NCBI GenBank assembly: GCA_020072965.1
Contig: JAIQFY010000001.1
Coordinates: 62,001 to 126,000 of the forward strand
Length of the DNA stretch: 64,000 nt
Reading direction: 5' to 3'
From: Terriglobia bacterium
Lineage (GTDB): Bacteria; Acidobacteriota; Terriglobia; JAIQFV01
Shown here: positions 20,633-31,773 of the stretch, piece by piece
How the letters are laid out: each line of letters starts with the position of its first letter
Numbering within the stretch: position 1 is the first letter of the stretch
Position numbers and translations under genes: made by a program
The notes under the pieces: model-generated
What the model was told of the DNA's origin: nothing
Seen by the model: the letters and a program-made list of their open reading frames with translations, nothing else
Databases searched by the model: none

Positions 20633-20857
20633 TTGGGAGCCGGAGAGATCGTGCCCGTCAGAAAAACTAATCCATATCCTTTGTGATGCCCCCAGGAATT
20701 CCAGGCCTGCAGTATCGAGGCCTGGGCGCACTGAATCCTTTCCAGTTGGATTCAATGCACATCTTCCTATCGTCCTGGGCCCCTTCCCCGGGCACTTTAC
20801 GGTTCGTATGAACACGGGTTCTAAGCCTCTTTCGAGTCCAAGGAACCCGGGATTTTT

Positions 20858-21847
20858 TTACGCGGAAGAAAATACGATCTTGGGTTTTATTTCCCACAGA
20901 TCATCCCGGGAGTTAGAGAAGTCGACTCTCCCCATCCCAATGAGGTCGTCTGCCCCATTCAATAATCTGACCCAGCAGGGAGCAGGCGAAGCAGTGAGCG
21001 TCAAGCCCTCTGCGATGATTTGTTTTCCTTCCACGCGAATGGTCATCCCGTGTTTGACCCGTCTTAAATCCTCATCCGGAACATAGACAGAGGCCATCCA
21101 GGACAAGAGCTTGTTGATGGGAATCATATGGCTCATCCATACAACTGGGGGCGAATCCCCTTCGGGCTCCCTTGTCAGAAGATTGAAATCCAGCGCTTGT
21201 CCCAAAGTGAATTCGCCACTGGCGAGTCTCCTCAGCGACGTGAGGTGGGCACCGCACCCCAGCTTCAACCCCATTTCATGAGCCAGTGAGCGAACATACG
21301 TCCCACCCGAACACTCCACTTCGAACTCTGCTTCGCCCGGGGAGATCAACGATAAATCAAATCTGTAGACTTCGACCTGGATGGGCTTTAACTCAACCGG
21401 TTGGTTCTTCCTTGCCAGTCTATGGGAGGAAACGCCCCGTATTTTCTTAGCTGAAAACGCAGGGGGAGTTTGCTGGATGGGGCCGACAAACTGTCCCCGC
21501 ACCTCTTCCAACTCTTTTGCTAAAATTGAAACGATTTTTTCCTCCGAAGAGGGGCGGCCTTCGGAATCATAGGTGGAGGTCGAAAAACCAAAGCGGATCG
21601 TTCCGCTGTAAACCTTCCTCGATCCCAGGTAGAACTGCTGAAGTCGAGTAGCACCCCCCAACGCGACGGGAAGGACCCCCGTGGCCATTGGGTCCAGTGT
21701 TCCAAAGTGTCCCACACGAGTGTGGCCCGTGATTCTACGCACCCGGTCCACGACATCGTGGGATGTCACTCCGCGGGTTTTATCGATGACGACGACGCCA
21801 TCCGGCATAAGCTTTTTAAGCGTAAGACCAAACTTCGTATCGGCCAT
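20858..21847 (-). CDS. truB: tRNA pseudouridine-55 synthase TruB
   Basis: Makes pseudouridine 55 in the T-loop of tRNAs. The catalytic motif HFGTLDPMATGVLPVALGGA with its aspartate is present, as are GVVVIDKTRGVTSHDVV at the start and the ECSGGTYVRSLAHEMG block. A PUA-like C-terminal part follows (PDEDLRRVKHGMTI). The start at 21847 (MADTKFG, 329 residues) is one of three possible; 21856 and an internal MPDGVVV are alternatives. Last gene of the rimP-to-truB operon; the gap to rbfA is about 270 bases. Confidence 0.95.
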   Translation of the reverse strand: MADTKFGLTLKKLMPDGVVVIDKTRGVTSHDVVDRVRRITGHTRVGHFGTLDPMATGVLPVALGGATRLQQFYLGSRKVYSGTIRFGFSTSTYDSEGRPSSEEKIVSILAKELEEVRGQFVGPIQQTPPAFSAKKIRGVSSHRLARKNQPVELKPIQVEVYRFDLSLISPGEAEFEVECSGGTYVRSLAHEMGLKLGCGAHLTSLRRLASGEFTLGQALDFNLLTREPEGDSPPVVWMSHMIPINKLLSWMASVYVPDEDLRRVKHGMTIRVEGKQIIAEGLTLTASPAPCWVRLLNGADDLIGMGRVDFSNSRDDLWEIKPKIVFSSA

Positions 21848-22117
21848 AAAGGTCAAGTTGACCGCCAGAGCACAGGATCGAACCTGAAGAGCAATGATTG
21901 AATGGGCTGAGGCTTCGCCAGTTCATTCTAATCGGTCGGGCGGGCTTTGCTTCCTGGCGGGAAGCGCCTTTTTTGAAACCGAGGGTTAAGGTGGCCGGGA
22001 TGAAACCTGCTGGCGCGTCTGCCCGTGAAGGTTGATTACCGGGGACAATGAAAACGCGAATGGGATTCGGCGGAACTAGCGATCTGATACGATGACACCT
22101 GAACTCCGATGGGAGCT

Positions 22118-22543
22118 TTACTTCTCATTATCTTCTTCACCGTTGCCAGGTGATTTCTTCAGTTGCTGGATGACCTCTTCAATGTGGGCGCCATATTCAA
22201 CCGACTCATCATATTCGAACGCAATTTCCGGAGTATAACGAAGCTTCAACTGGTGCCCCAACTCCCGTCGAATGAACCCGGCGGCGGCATGCAGGCCTTC
22301 CAGGGTTTTCTTCTTAGCTTCCTCCCCGCCATAGACACTGACATAGATCCGCGCAAAGCGGAGGTCGGGTGACATTTTCACTCCAGTCACCGTCGTGAAC
22401 CCTATACGCGGATCATGCAGTTGCCGCAACAGCAATTCTCCGACGGCCATTCTGACCTGATCAGCCACCTGTTCCGGTCGTCGTGAAGGTTCTTTCATTC
22501 CGGCCCTCGAAGCCGCCAATCCACCGGCTGATTTCTTGCGCAA
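22118..22543 (-). CDS. rbfA: Ribosome-binding factor A
   Basis: 141 residues; KH-like 30S maturation factor needed for 16S rRNA 5'-end processing and cold growth. The sequence RPEQVADQVRMAVGELLLRQ, DPRIGFTTVTGVKMSPDLRF and YVSVYG follows the RbfA pattern. The C-terminus is Lys/Glu-rich and probably unstructured. Placed between ylxP and truB as in many bacterial nusA-infB operons. Confidence 0.95.
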   Translation of the reverse strand: MRKKSAGGLAASRAGMKEPSRRPEQVADQVRMAVGELLLRQLHDPRIGFTTVTGVKMSPDLRFARIYVSVYGGEEAKKKTLEGLHAAAGFIRRELGHQLKLRYTPEIAFEYDESVEYGAHIEEVIQQLKKSPGNGEEDNEK

Positions 22544-22689
22544 ATCTTATTCGATCGAGCGGGACAATACGCTCTTGCGTCCCAGCACCGCCGCAGGATT
22601 TCTTGAATCTTCAAGCTGGCGCCTCGTCCCGGAAAAGTGAATACGATTCGTATCGGCAATCAAGGAAGTAAAGCTGGAGGGGGCTCGGC

Positions 22690-22971
22690 CTACACAAACT
22701 CCCGGTGAAATTCATAATCATTTCCGGCCAGGATTCTCCCCGCTTCACGTTCCATTGCGCTCATCATCTGTTCCAGGTAGACATGATCTGAATTGACCGT
22801 CACCACGGCGACCTGGGATATCTGCCACAAATCATTGGCATCCACCTCAGCCACGGAACAGTTGAACTTCGCCCGAAGTCGATCCTTGAGTTGGCGCACC
22901 ACTTCACGCTTATCTTTCAAGGATTGGGCATACGGGAGATGGATGTCGATGATGAGAAGTGCGATTTCCAT
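22690..22971 (-). CDS. DUF503 family protein (YlxP-like)
   Basis: 93 residues from the ATG at 22971. The fold is a small ferredoxin-like protein: ALLIIDIHLPYAQSLKDKRE, then VRQLKDRLRAKFNCSVAEVD and VVTVNSDHVYLEQMM. The family is found next to infB and rbfA in many phyla and is linked to ribosome assembly, but its biochemical role is unclear. An upstream in-frame start at 23064 adds 31 Pro/Arg-rich residues unlike the family, so it was rejected. Confidence 0.88.
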   Translation of the reverse strand: MEIALLIIDIHLPYAQSLKDKREVVRQLKDRLRAKFNCSVAEVDANDLWQISQVAVVTVNSDHVYLEQMMSAMEREAGRILAGNDYEFHREFV

Positions 22972-23094
22972 GGGGTGCGGAGGGGATCCCATGTTGACAA
23001 TTGGCGACGGGGATCCCTGCGGCTGAGGGGGCTCCCTCCTGTGCCGGCGAAGGGCACCCCACAAGCCCGGTTCCGTAAGACGTACAAGACCCGG

Positions 23095-26007
23095 TCACAC
23101 CGCTTCGGCGGCCACGCGTTCGCTGACAAAGGCCTCGATCACATCCCCCTGCTTGATGTCGCTGAAATTCTGAAGCGCGATGCCGCATTCAAAGCCCAAT
23201 TTCACTTCGCTGACATCATCTTTGAACCGCCGCAGAGATGAGACATGGCCTTCGTAAATCACAACGTTGTCGCGAAGCAATCGGACCTCGCTGTTACGCG
23301 CGATCCTCCCATCCTGGATATAAGATCCTGCCACCGTGCCGACCTTCGGAATGCGGAACGTTTCGCGGACTTCCGCCCGGCCAAGGTAGACCTCCCGGAA
23401 TTTTGCTTCCAGCAGGCCGGTCATAGCCTTCCGGATCTCGTCGCTGATCTCGTAAATAATGGTATGTAATCGAACGTCAACCTTTTCCTGGTCCGCCAAC
23501 TCCAGCGCCTTGCGTTCAGGCCGGACATTGAACCCGATGATGATCGCGTTGGAGGCGGATGCCAGCAACACGTCGGTCTCGGTGATCGCGCCAACACCGC
23601 TGTGCAATACTTTAACCTTGACCTTGTCGTTGGACAGCTTTTGGACCATGTCAGCAACCACCTCGACGGAACCCTGGACGTCCGCTTTTAAAATGATCGG
23701 AAGTTCCTTAATGGCGCCTGTGGCCAACTGATCATGGAGTTGATCCAGGGTCAGGCGTGAAGACTTCGCCAGGGCGGCTTCTCGGAGCTTGGTCTGGCGG
23801 AAGGTTCCGATCTGTCTAGCCTTCATGGTATCGGCGAGGACTTGGAACTTGTCGCCCGCCTGGGGAACCCCTTCGAGACCGAGCACTTCCGCGGGTGTCG
23901 CCGGTCCGGCCTCGACGAGCGCTTGTCCCTTGTAGTCGAACATGGCTCGCACTTTGCCATACCAGGCTCCCACGATAAAAGAATCCCCGACATGCAGCGT
24001 CCCATTTTGAACGAGGACGGTAGCGACCGCGCCACGACCCCGGTCCAATTTTGCTTCGAGGACAGTGCCGGCCGCGGGACTATCGGAGTCGGCCTTCAGT
24101 TCGGCCAGATCAGCGACCAGCAAAATCATCTCGAGCAGCAGATCGATGTTGGTGTGCTGTTTGGCCGAGACTTCAACCGTAACTGTTTTTCCGCCCCACT
24201 CTTCCGGCATCAGGTCAAGTTCGGTCAACTGTTTCTTGACTCGTTCCGGTAATGCATTCGGTTTGTCAATCTTGTTAATGGCAACGATGAGGGGGACCTT
24301 GGCGGCTCGCGCATGGTCGATGGCCTCGCGGGTCTGTTGCATGATGCCATCGTCTGCCGCGACCACCAGGACCACAATATCGGTGACACTGGCACCACGG
24401 GCACGCATGAGGGTAAAAGCCTCGTGGCCCGGCGTATCCAGGAAGGTAATCCTTCGGTTCTTGATTTCAACCTGGTAGGCCCCAATATGCTGGGTGATTC
24501 CGCCGGCCTCGCCCTCGGTCACACTGGTCTTGCGAATGGCATCCAAAAGAGAAGTCTTTCCATGGTCGACGTGTCCCATGACAGTCACCACAGGGGCGCG
24601 CGGAGCCAGGTGTTCGGGAGACGGTGCGGCATCCGTTTCCATGATCGCTTCTTCTTCAAAGCTCACGACCTTAGCTTCCGCGTTGAATTCCTTGGCAAGG
24701 TCAACGGCCAGTTGCGCATCCAGGGTCTGATTGATGGTCACGAAGACGCCCTTTTCCAGGAGTTTCTTGATCAGATCCTTTCCCTTGACATCAAGCTTTT
24801 CGCTCAAATATTTCAAGGTGACGCCCTCGGCGATTGTAATGGTCCGAAACTCGCGCGGGACGGGGGGCTCTACAGCCTTATGTTGGGGTCGCAACCGCCT
24901 CAGCAATTCCTCGGCAGGGTCGTGGCGATCTCGACGAGTTGCTCCCCGCGCAGGGAATCCCGGCCGCCCTCGTCGCTGTCCCGCCGGAGCGGTTGGAGGT
25001 GCGCCAACGTTCGTGCCGGTCGAAGATCTGGGATGAGGCGTATAAATCGGCCTTTGCAGGGCGGGTTGGCCCACGGACTGCGGGGTCAACCTCCTGGTCG
25101 GGTGAAGTGCCTTTGTCGGATCCAGCCCCCTTGATGGCGTGGCCGAGTGGGCATGAGCAGTCTGGTGAGATGCGCCCCGATCGCGGGGTTGATGTTGATG
25201 AGGAGGAGCATGTTTGGGAGCCGTCGCGCTCGCCGGTTTTCCCATCGCTACTTTGCGTAATTCCGCCAGGGAAGTGGCTCGGGTGGGTTTGGGTGGAAGA
25301 GGAGCAACAGCTGTGGCCGTGACGAAAGGAGCCGACGATGCGGGCGGTTCTTGAACCGGCCCCCTGGCAGCAACCTGGGGAGGCGCCGGGAGATGAGTGG
25401 CCGGAGGAACCCGCACAGGCTTAGCCTCAGCCGGTCTCGCCACAGGCAGCGGTTCGGCGGGGATAGGGACATGGGCGGGTTTTACAGGCGCGGGCTTTTC
25501 AGTAATCTCAGGGACCGCAGCCACCACCGGCTCCGGAGCAGAAATCACGGGCTCAACGACCAGCTCCTCTTTCTTGACCTTTTTCGCTTTCGCGGCTCGA
25601 GCCGCCTTTTCCTTCTCCTCGTGAGCGTGCTTCTTTGCAGCCTCCTTTTCCTCTTCCCTGGCTTTCTTTTCGGCTTCCTTTTGGGCCTTCTCTTCTTCCT
25701 TCTTCAATCGCGCGGCTTCAACGCGTTGTTTTTTTCGAACTTCTGTCCGCGCCGCCTTCTCAACCTTGGTCTTTTCCTCCTCCTGCTGTTCCTTTTCCTC
25801 GCGGGCCTTGCGATTGGAAAAGTAGGTCTCGCGTGCTTCCGGCTTCAACTTGAAATAACGAGCGAGGAACTTCTCCACTTCGTCGCTCTCCAGATGGCTC
25901 GACGAAGTCTTTCCTCTGATGCCCAGCGCATTGAGCCGCGTAACAATTTCAGCGGCTCGCTTGATGCCAAGATCCTGCGCCAGGTCATAAATTCGAAATT
26001 GCGACAT
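23095..26007 (-). CDS. infB: Translation initiation factor IF-2
   Basis: 970-residue GTPase that brings fMet-tRNA to the 30S subunit and promotes subunit joining. It has an N-terminal IF2_N module (SQFRIYDLAQDLGIKRAAEI). A very long Lys/Glu then Pro/Ala-rich linker covers about residues 75-370. A second IF2_N follows (GVTLKYLSEKLDVKGKDLIK). The G domain starts with GHVDHGKT at residue 478, with DTPGHEAF and NKID, and beta-barrel and C-terminal domains complete it. The linker is low in complexity and generates long antisense open frames that are not genes. Confidence 0.97.
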   Translation of the reverse strand: MSQFRIYDLAQDLGIKRAAEIVTRLNALGIRGKTSSSHLESDEVEKFLARYFKLKPEARETYFSNRKAREEKEQQEEEKTKVEKAARTEVRKKQRVEAARLKKEEEKAQKEAEKKAREEEKEAAKKHAHEEKEKAARAAKAKKVKKEELVVEPVISAPEPVVAAVPEITEKPAPVKPAHVPIPAEPLPVARPAEAKPVRVPPATHLPAPPQVAARGPVQEPPASSAPFVTATAVAPLPPKPTRATSLAELRKVAMGKPASATAPKHAPPHQHQPRDRGASHQTAHAHSATPSRGLDPTKALHPTRRLTPQSVGQPALQRPIYTPHPRSSTGTNVGAPPTAPAGQRRGRPGFPARGATRRDRHDPAEELLRRLRPQHKAVEPPVPREFRTITIAEGVTLKYLSEKLDVKGKDLIKKLLEKGVFVTINQTLDAQLAVDLAKEFNAEAKVVSFEEEAIMETDAAPSPEHLAPRAPVVTVMGHVDHGKTSLLDAIRKTSVTEGEAGGITQHIGAYQVEIKNRRITFLDTPGHEAFTLMRARGASVTDIVVLVVAADDGIMQQTREAIDHARAAKVPLIVAINKIDKPNALPERVKKQLTELDLMPEEWGGKTVTVEVSAKQHTNIDLLLEMILLVADLAELKADSDSPAAGTVLEAKLDRGRGAVATVLVQNGTLHVGDSFIVGAWYGKVRAMFDYKGQALVEAGPATPAEVLGLEGVPQAGDKFQVLADTMKARQIGTFRQTKLREAALAKSSRLTLDQLHDQLATGAIKELPIILKADVQGSVEVVADMVQKLSNDKVKVKVLHSGVGAITETDVLLASASNAIIIGFNVRPERKALELADQEKVDVRLHTIIYEISDEIRKAMTGLLEAKFREVYLGRAEVRETFRIPKVGTVAGSYIQDGRIARNSEVRLLRDNVVIYEGHVSSLRRFKDDVSEVKLGFECGIALQNFSDIKQGDVIEAFVSERVAAEAV

Positions 26008-26133
26008 TCAATAACTCCTTCGAGAAGAGCGGATCAATATTATAATCCGCTCGCATTGGTTCCTGAAAACAAATTCGAGGCCCTCCGAAATGCACCACAA
26101 TTCGCGCCGGCCGTTCCCGTTGAGCTCAATGGA

Positions 26134-27747
26134 TCAGGATTTTTTCTGTTTCTTCGACTTGCCCACTGGTGTGGAGTCCATCGAATTTTCCACGGTTTCC
26201 TCTTCCTCCGATGATAGAGGAAGTTCGGTTTCCGGAAGCATCTCCTGTTCGGTATCCGGAAGCCCCGGGTCGCTCGACGGGCTATCCGCGACTTCTTCGC
26301 CGACCGCGTCACCCGCCACTGTCTCGACCTCTTCCCCCTGGGCTTCCGCTTCGACAGATTCAGCCGATTCTGCAGCCAGGGATTCCTCCTCAGCAGCAAT
26401 CTCGGCAGCGGCCTCCTCGGCAGCGGCCTTGGCAGCGGCCTCCTCCGCGGCCTCCTCGGCAGCGGCCTCCGCAGCTTCTGTTTGTTCGAGCGCTTCGTAA
26501 AACTTCTCCACAGCGTCGCGGATCTTCTCGACCATTTTTTCGCCAATGCCCTGGAGTTGCATCAATTGTTCGGGAGTCTGGTTGCCCAGATCCTCGACCG
26601 TTTTGATCCCGGCTTCTTGAAGTTTTTCGACCAGCTTGGGTGTCAGCCCCTCCAGTTCCGCGATTGACGTCTGCGCGTGCGCCATGGCAGCCATCTGGGA
26701 CTCGACCTCGCGCCGCTTCTCCTCTTCGCTCTTCACATCGATATGCCATCCGATGAGTTTGGACGCGAGACGAACGTTCTGCCCCTTCTTTCCAATTGCC
26801 AGCGACAGCTGTGAATCTTCAACCACCACTTCGAGTTCCCGGTCTTCGGGGTCAAGGATTGCCACGCGGCTGACTTTCGCCGGGCTCAATGAGTGCGTTG
26901 CAAAAGAGACGATATCGTCGGAGTACTGGATGATATCGATTTTCTCACCCCGAAGTTCCCGGATGACTGCTTGTACCCGGAGACCTTTCATGCCAACACA
27001 GGCCCCAACACTATCCACATCCCGGTCCTTGGAGAGGACAGCGATCTTGGTGCGCTCGCCTGCTTCACGCACGCAGCCCTTCACTGCCACCGTGCTGTCA
27101 TAGATCTCCGGCACTTCCATCTCAAACAGACGGATGACCAGTTGCGGGTCAGCCCGGGAGAGCACCACCTGGGGCAGCTTGGAGCTCTTATCCACACGCA
27201 CGATGACCCCGCGAACCCGCTCTCCGAAAGAGAACTTTTCCAGTTTCGACTGCTCTCGCTTCGGAATCACGCCTTCCGTTTTGCCCAGGTCCACGATGAT
27301 GTCACCGTTTTCGAACCGTTTCACGGTGCAGTTCATTAACTCCCCGATGCGATTGCTGTATTCCCCGAAAACATTGTCTCGTTCCGCTTCGCGGACCTTC
27401 TGAAAGATCACTTGCTTCGCGGTCTGGGCGGCGATTCGCCCTAACACCTCAATGGATTTCGGTATCCGGATTTCATCATCAATCTGGGCAGAGGGGTTGA
27501 TCCGGCGAGCCTCTGCGAGGCTCATTTCCTTAAGTGGATTGGTCACCTCTTCAAGGACTTTCTTTAGGGCATAGACCTGAATACGGCCGGTTTCCTCATC
27601 AAACTTGGCGAAAAGATCCTCATTGGTCTTGTAAAACTTGCGAGCGGCGACGAGGAGAGCGTCTTCCACTGCCGTCAAGACGATTTTCGGATCAATGCCC
27701 TTCTCTTTGGCGAGTTGATCGATGCTTTCATAGAGCTCATTCAACAT
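26134..27747 (-). CDS. nusA: Transcription termination/antitermination factor NusA
   Basis: 537 residues from the ATG at 27747 (LNELYESIDQLAKEKGID). Order: NusA N-terminal RNAP-binding domain, S1 domain, two KH domains (CVGMKGLRVQAVIRELRGEK; AIGKKGQNVRLASKLIGW), then a helix-hairpin-helix segment (LQGIGEKMVEKIRDAVEK). The last 115 or so residues are a low-complexity Ala/Glu tail ending in a Lys-rich tip. The tail is acidic and unlike classical AR repeats. NusA controls pausing, termination and rRNA antitermination. There is no ylxR gene in the 126-base gap to infB, where many operons have one. Confidence 0.96.
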   Translation of the reverse strand: MLNELYESIDQLAKEKGIDPKIVLTAVEDALLVAARKFYKTNEDLFAKFDEETGRIQVYALKKVLEEVTNPLKEMSLAEARRINPSAQIDDEIRIPKSIEVLGRIAAQTAKQVIFQKVREAERDNVFGEYSNRIGELMNCTVKRFENGDIIVDLGKTEGVIPKREQSKLEKFSFGERVRGVIVRVDKSSKLPQVVLSRADPQLVIRLFEMEVPEIYDSTVAVKGCVREAGERTKIAVLSKDRDVDSVGACVGMKGLRVQAVIRELRGEKIDIIQYSDDIVSFATHSLSPAKVSRVAILDPEDRELEVVVEDSQLSLAIGKKGQNVRLASKLIGWHIDVKSEEEKRREVESQMAAMAHAQTSIAELEGLTPKLVEKLQEAGIKTVEDLGNQTPEQLMQLQGIGEKMVEKIRDAVEKFYEALEQTEAAEAAAEEAAEEAAAKAAAEEAAAEIAAEEESLAAESAESVEAEAQGEEVETVAGDAVGEEVADSPSSDPGLPDTEQEMLPETELPLSSEEEETVENSMDSTPVGKSKKQKKS

Positions 27748-27897
27748 GCAAGTGCACCTCAAATGCTAATCTAAGGGCCGCTTTGGGCCAGGGTCCGTGG
27801 GAGACCTTCCTGCTGAAGTCGCCTCGATTCACGCACCTCCGACGATAGATGCTTCGCCCTTAGGGACGTCTTCATTCCCAACAGCTAAATGTTGGGC

Positions 27898-28356
27898 CTA
27901 CCACTCCACCACAAGATTAGCTTTTTCAACTTGATCGAAAGGAATTTCCACGTGATGGTTCCGGGAAACCGCGAGGGTAATGATCCCCTCCTGGAATTTC
28001 ACTAATCTTCCCTGAAAGGACCTGCCCGCTTCAATGGGTGCGCGGGTGCGAATCTTGGCGAGCCGGCCGAGAAACCGCTGGTAGTCTTGTTCATGCATCA
28101 GTTTGCGATCCAAGCCGGGTGAAGAGACTTCCAGATGATAACGATAGGGGATGACATCTTCCACGTCCAATAGCATCCCCAGCCGCTTGCTCACACGCTC
28201 GCAATCTTCCAAGGTCACGCCCTCAGGAACTCGATCGATGAACAGTCGCAGGAAGCGGTTGTTCACTGGCCCGGTCCACTCAATTTCTACCAATTCCAAC
28301 CCCTCCTCTAAAATAACCCGGTCGGCCAGTGCTCGGATCGGCTCCAAAACTTCCAT
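27898..28356 (-). CDS. rimP: Ribosome maturation factor RimP
   Basis: 152 residues; 30S assembly factor. MEVLEPIRALADRVILEEGLE opens the N-terminal alpha/beta domain; WTGPVNNRFLRLFIDRVPEG and HLEVSSPGLDRKL are characteristic, and an SH3-like C-terminal domain follows. The ATG at 28356 is preferred over a GTG at 28368. It is the first gene of the operon, directly downstream of a strong promoter and a hairpin. Confidence 0.93.
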   Translation of the reverse strand: MEVLEPIRALADRVILEEGLELVEIEWTGPVNNRFLRLFIDRVPEGVTLEDCERVSKRLGMLLDVEDVIPYRYHLEVSSPGLDRKLMHEQDYQRFLGRLAKIRTRAPIEAGRSFQGRLVKFQEGIITLAVSRNHHVEIPFDQVEKANLVVEW

Positions 28357-28375
28357 AATAATACCCACAACAAAA

Positions 28376-28395
28376 AAGTGGGCTTGCGCCCACTT
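28376..28395 (-). promoter_or_regulatory. Leader hairpin before rimP, terminator-shaped
   Basis: Read on the minus strand: stem AAGTGGGC, loop GCAA (a GNRA tetraloop), stem GCCCACTT, then T6 (28372-28377). It lies only about 20 bases upstream of the rimP start and begins near the expected transcription start. It may be an attenuator like leaders known before rimP in Proteobacteria, or a 5' stabilising stem. Confidence 0.7.
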
Positions 28396-28406
28396 CGATG
28401 CGAAAC

Positions 28407-28435
28407 ATTATACTCGCCGCGGAATATCCTGGCAA
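28407..28435 (-). promoter_or_regulatory. Sigma-70-type promoter of the rimP-nusA-infB operon
   Basis: On the minus strand TTGCCA (28435-28430), a 17-base spacer, then a perfect TATAAT (28412-28407). Predicted transcription start is near 28400. Confidence 0.8.
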
Positions 28436-28471
28436 GAGGATTTATCGCGCCCCATAGACGGAGCCCGTTCC

Positions 28472-28498
28472 TTGACACTTCAAAAACAAAAGTGTTAC
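28472..28498 (+). promoter_or_regulatory. CIRCE-like palindrome overlapping a -35 box, upstream of hsp20
   Basis: TTGACACTT, nine bases, AAGTGTTAC: an imperfect inverted repeat with the same 9-N-9 layout as the HrcA operator CIRCE. Six of nine bases of the left arm match CIRCE. TTGACA at its left end would serve as a -35 box. It is about 110 bases before the heat-shock gene. Confidence 0.4.
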
Positions 28499-28608
28499 AA
28501 ATGCTGGAGTCTATATGACTGTTGGTGTGAAGAGGCTCCGGACCGACCCTTGAAATAAGCTGTGAGACCGAGGGGGCACGCTCGGCCTCGACGGCAAAGA
28601 AATTCCAC

Positions 28609-29061
28609 ATGATCAAAAAATACGCCGCGTATGTCGATTTTGAGCGTCTGCAGGAAGAACTGAACCAGTTACTGGAAGAGCTGTCACGCCTCGGCCCTGA
28701 CATCGCCACGTGGTCCTCCGGAACCTGGCATCCGCCCGTCGACATCTTCGAGACCAAGGACGAGGTTGTGGTTCTGATTGAACTCCCCGGCGTCCGGAGG
28801 GCCGACACGTCGGTTGCACTAAAACATAATACGCTGGTGATATCAGGGAAGAAGTGCGAAGACAACACCATCGAAAACAATGCCTGTTTCCTGTGCCTCG
28901 AGCGCAGCTATGGCGAGTTTCGCCGGGTTGTTCCCCTGACCACATTAGTAGACCCACACAACGGGAGGGCCATTCTGAATAACGGAATTCTGACGATACG
29001 CCTGGCCAGGATTGTGGATTCCAGAAAATCCGAATATCACATCAGGATCAAAGAAGACTGA
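28609..29061 (+). CDS. Small heat-shock protein, Hsp20 family
   Basis: 150 residues. An ATP-independent holdase. The alpha-crystallin domain spans about residues 40-145: PPVDIFETKDEVVVLIELPG, NTLVISGKK, and the GILTIRL dimer motif (NNGILTIRLAR). The usual hydrophilic loop and a short C-terminal tail are present; a clear I-x-I/V tail motif is not obvious. It precedes lon on the same strand, which suggests a protein-quality-control pair. A possible heat-shock operator lies upstream. Confidence 0.92.
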   Translation: MIKKYAAYVDFERLQEELNQLLEELSRLGPDIATWSSGTWHPPVDIFETKDEVVVLIELPGVRRADTSVALKHNTLVISGKKCEDNTIENNACFLCLERSYGEFRRVVPLTTLVDPHNGRAILNNGILTIRLARIVDSRKSEYHIRIKED

Positions 29062-29211
29062 ACCCGCGGTTGACTCCTAAATCTCAACGCCCCTCGATTA
29101 CGAATCAGGGGACACGGGGAACTGAATCGAATCGGAAGTACACGCCGAGCCAGCACCGGGTCACTGGGATCTTTAAATTAAGATACTCCTCCGTTATCAT
29201 ACGAGAGAACC

Positions 29212-31656
<2,445 letters not shown>

Positions 31657-31773
31657 AAACCCCTCTCCGCCTCTCGCGGAGAGGAGACAGGCTTCGACTC
31701 TTAAGTGAGCGATGATTGTCCGGTCCGCATAAAAACAAACCGCAGTTCTGATTCCCCAGACGCCTCGAACTTG

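Noticed and set aside
20616-21086. 156-codon frame overlapping the end of truB on the plus strand
   Set aside because: It starts within the terminator region, overlaps truB and has no recognisable feature.
24313-25134. 273-codon frame and several others antisense to infB
   Set aside because: They lie over the IF-2 linker and G domain; low-complexity composition, no family resemblance.
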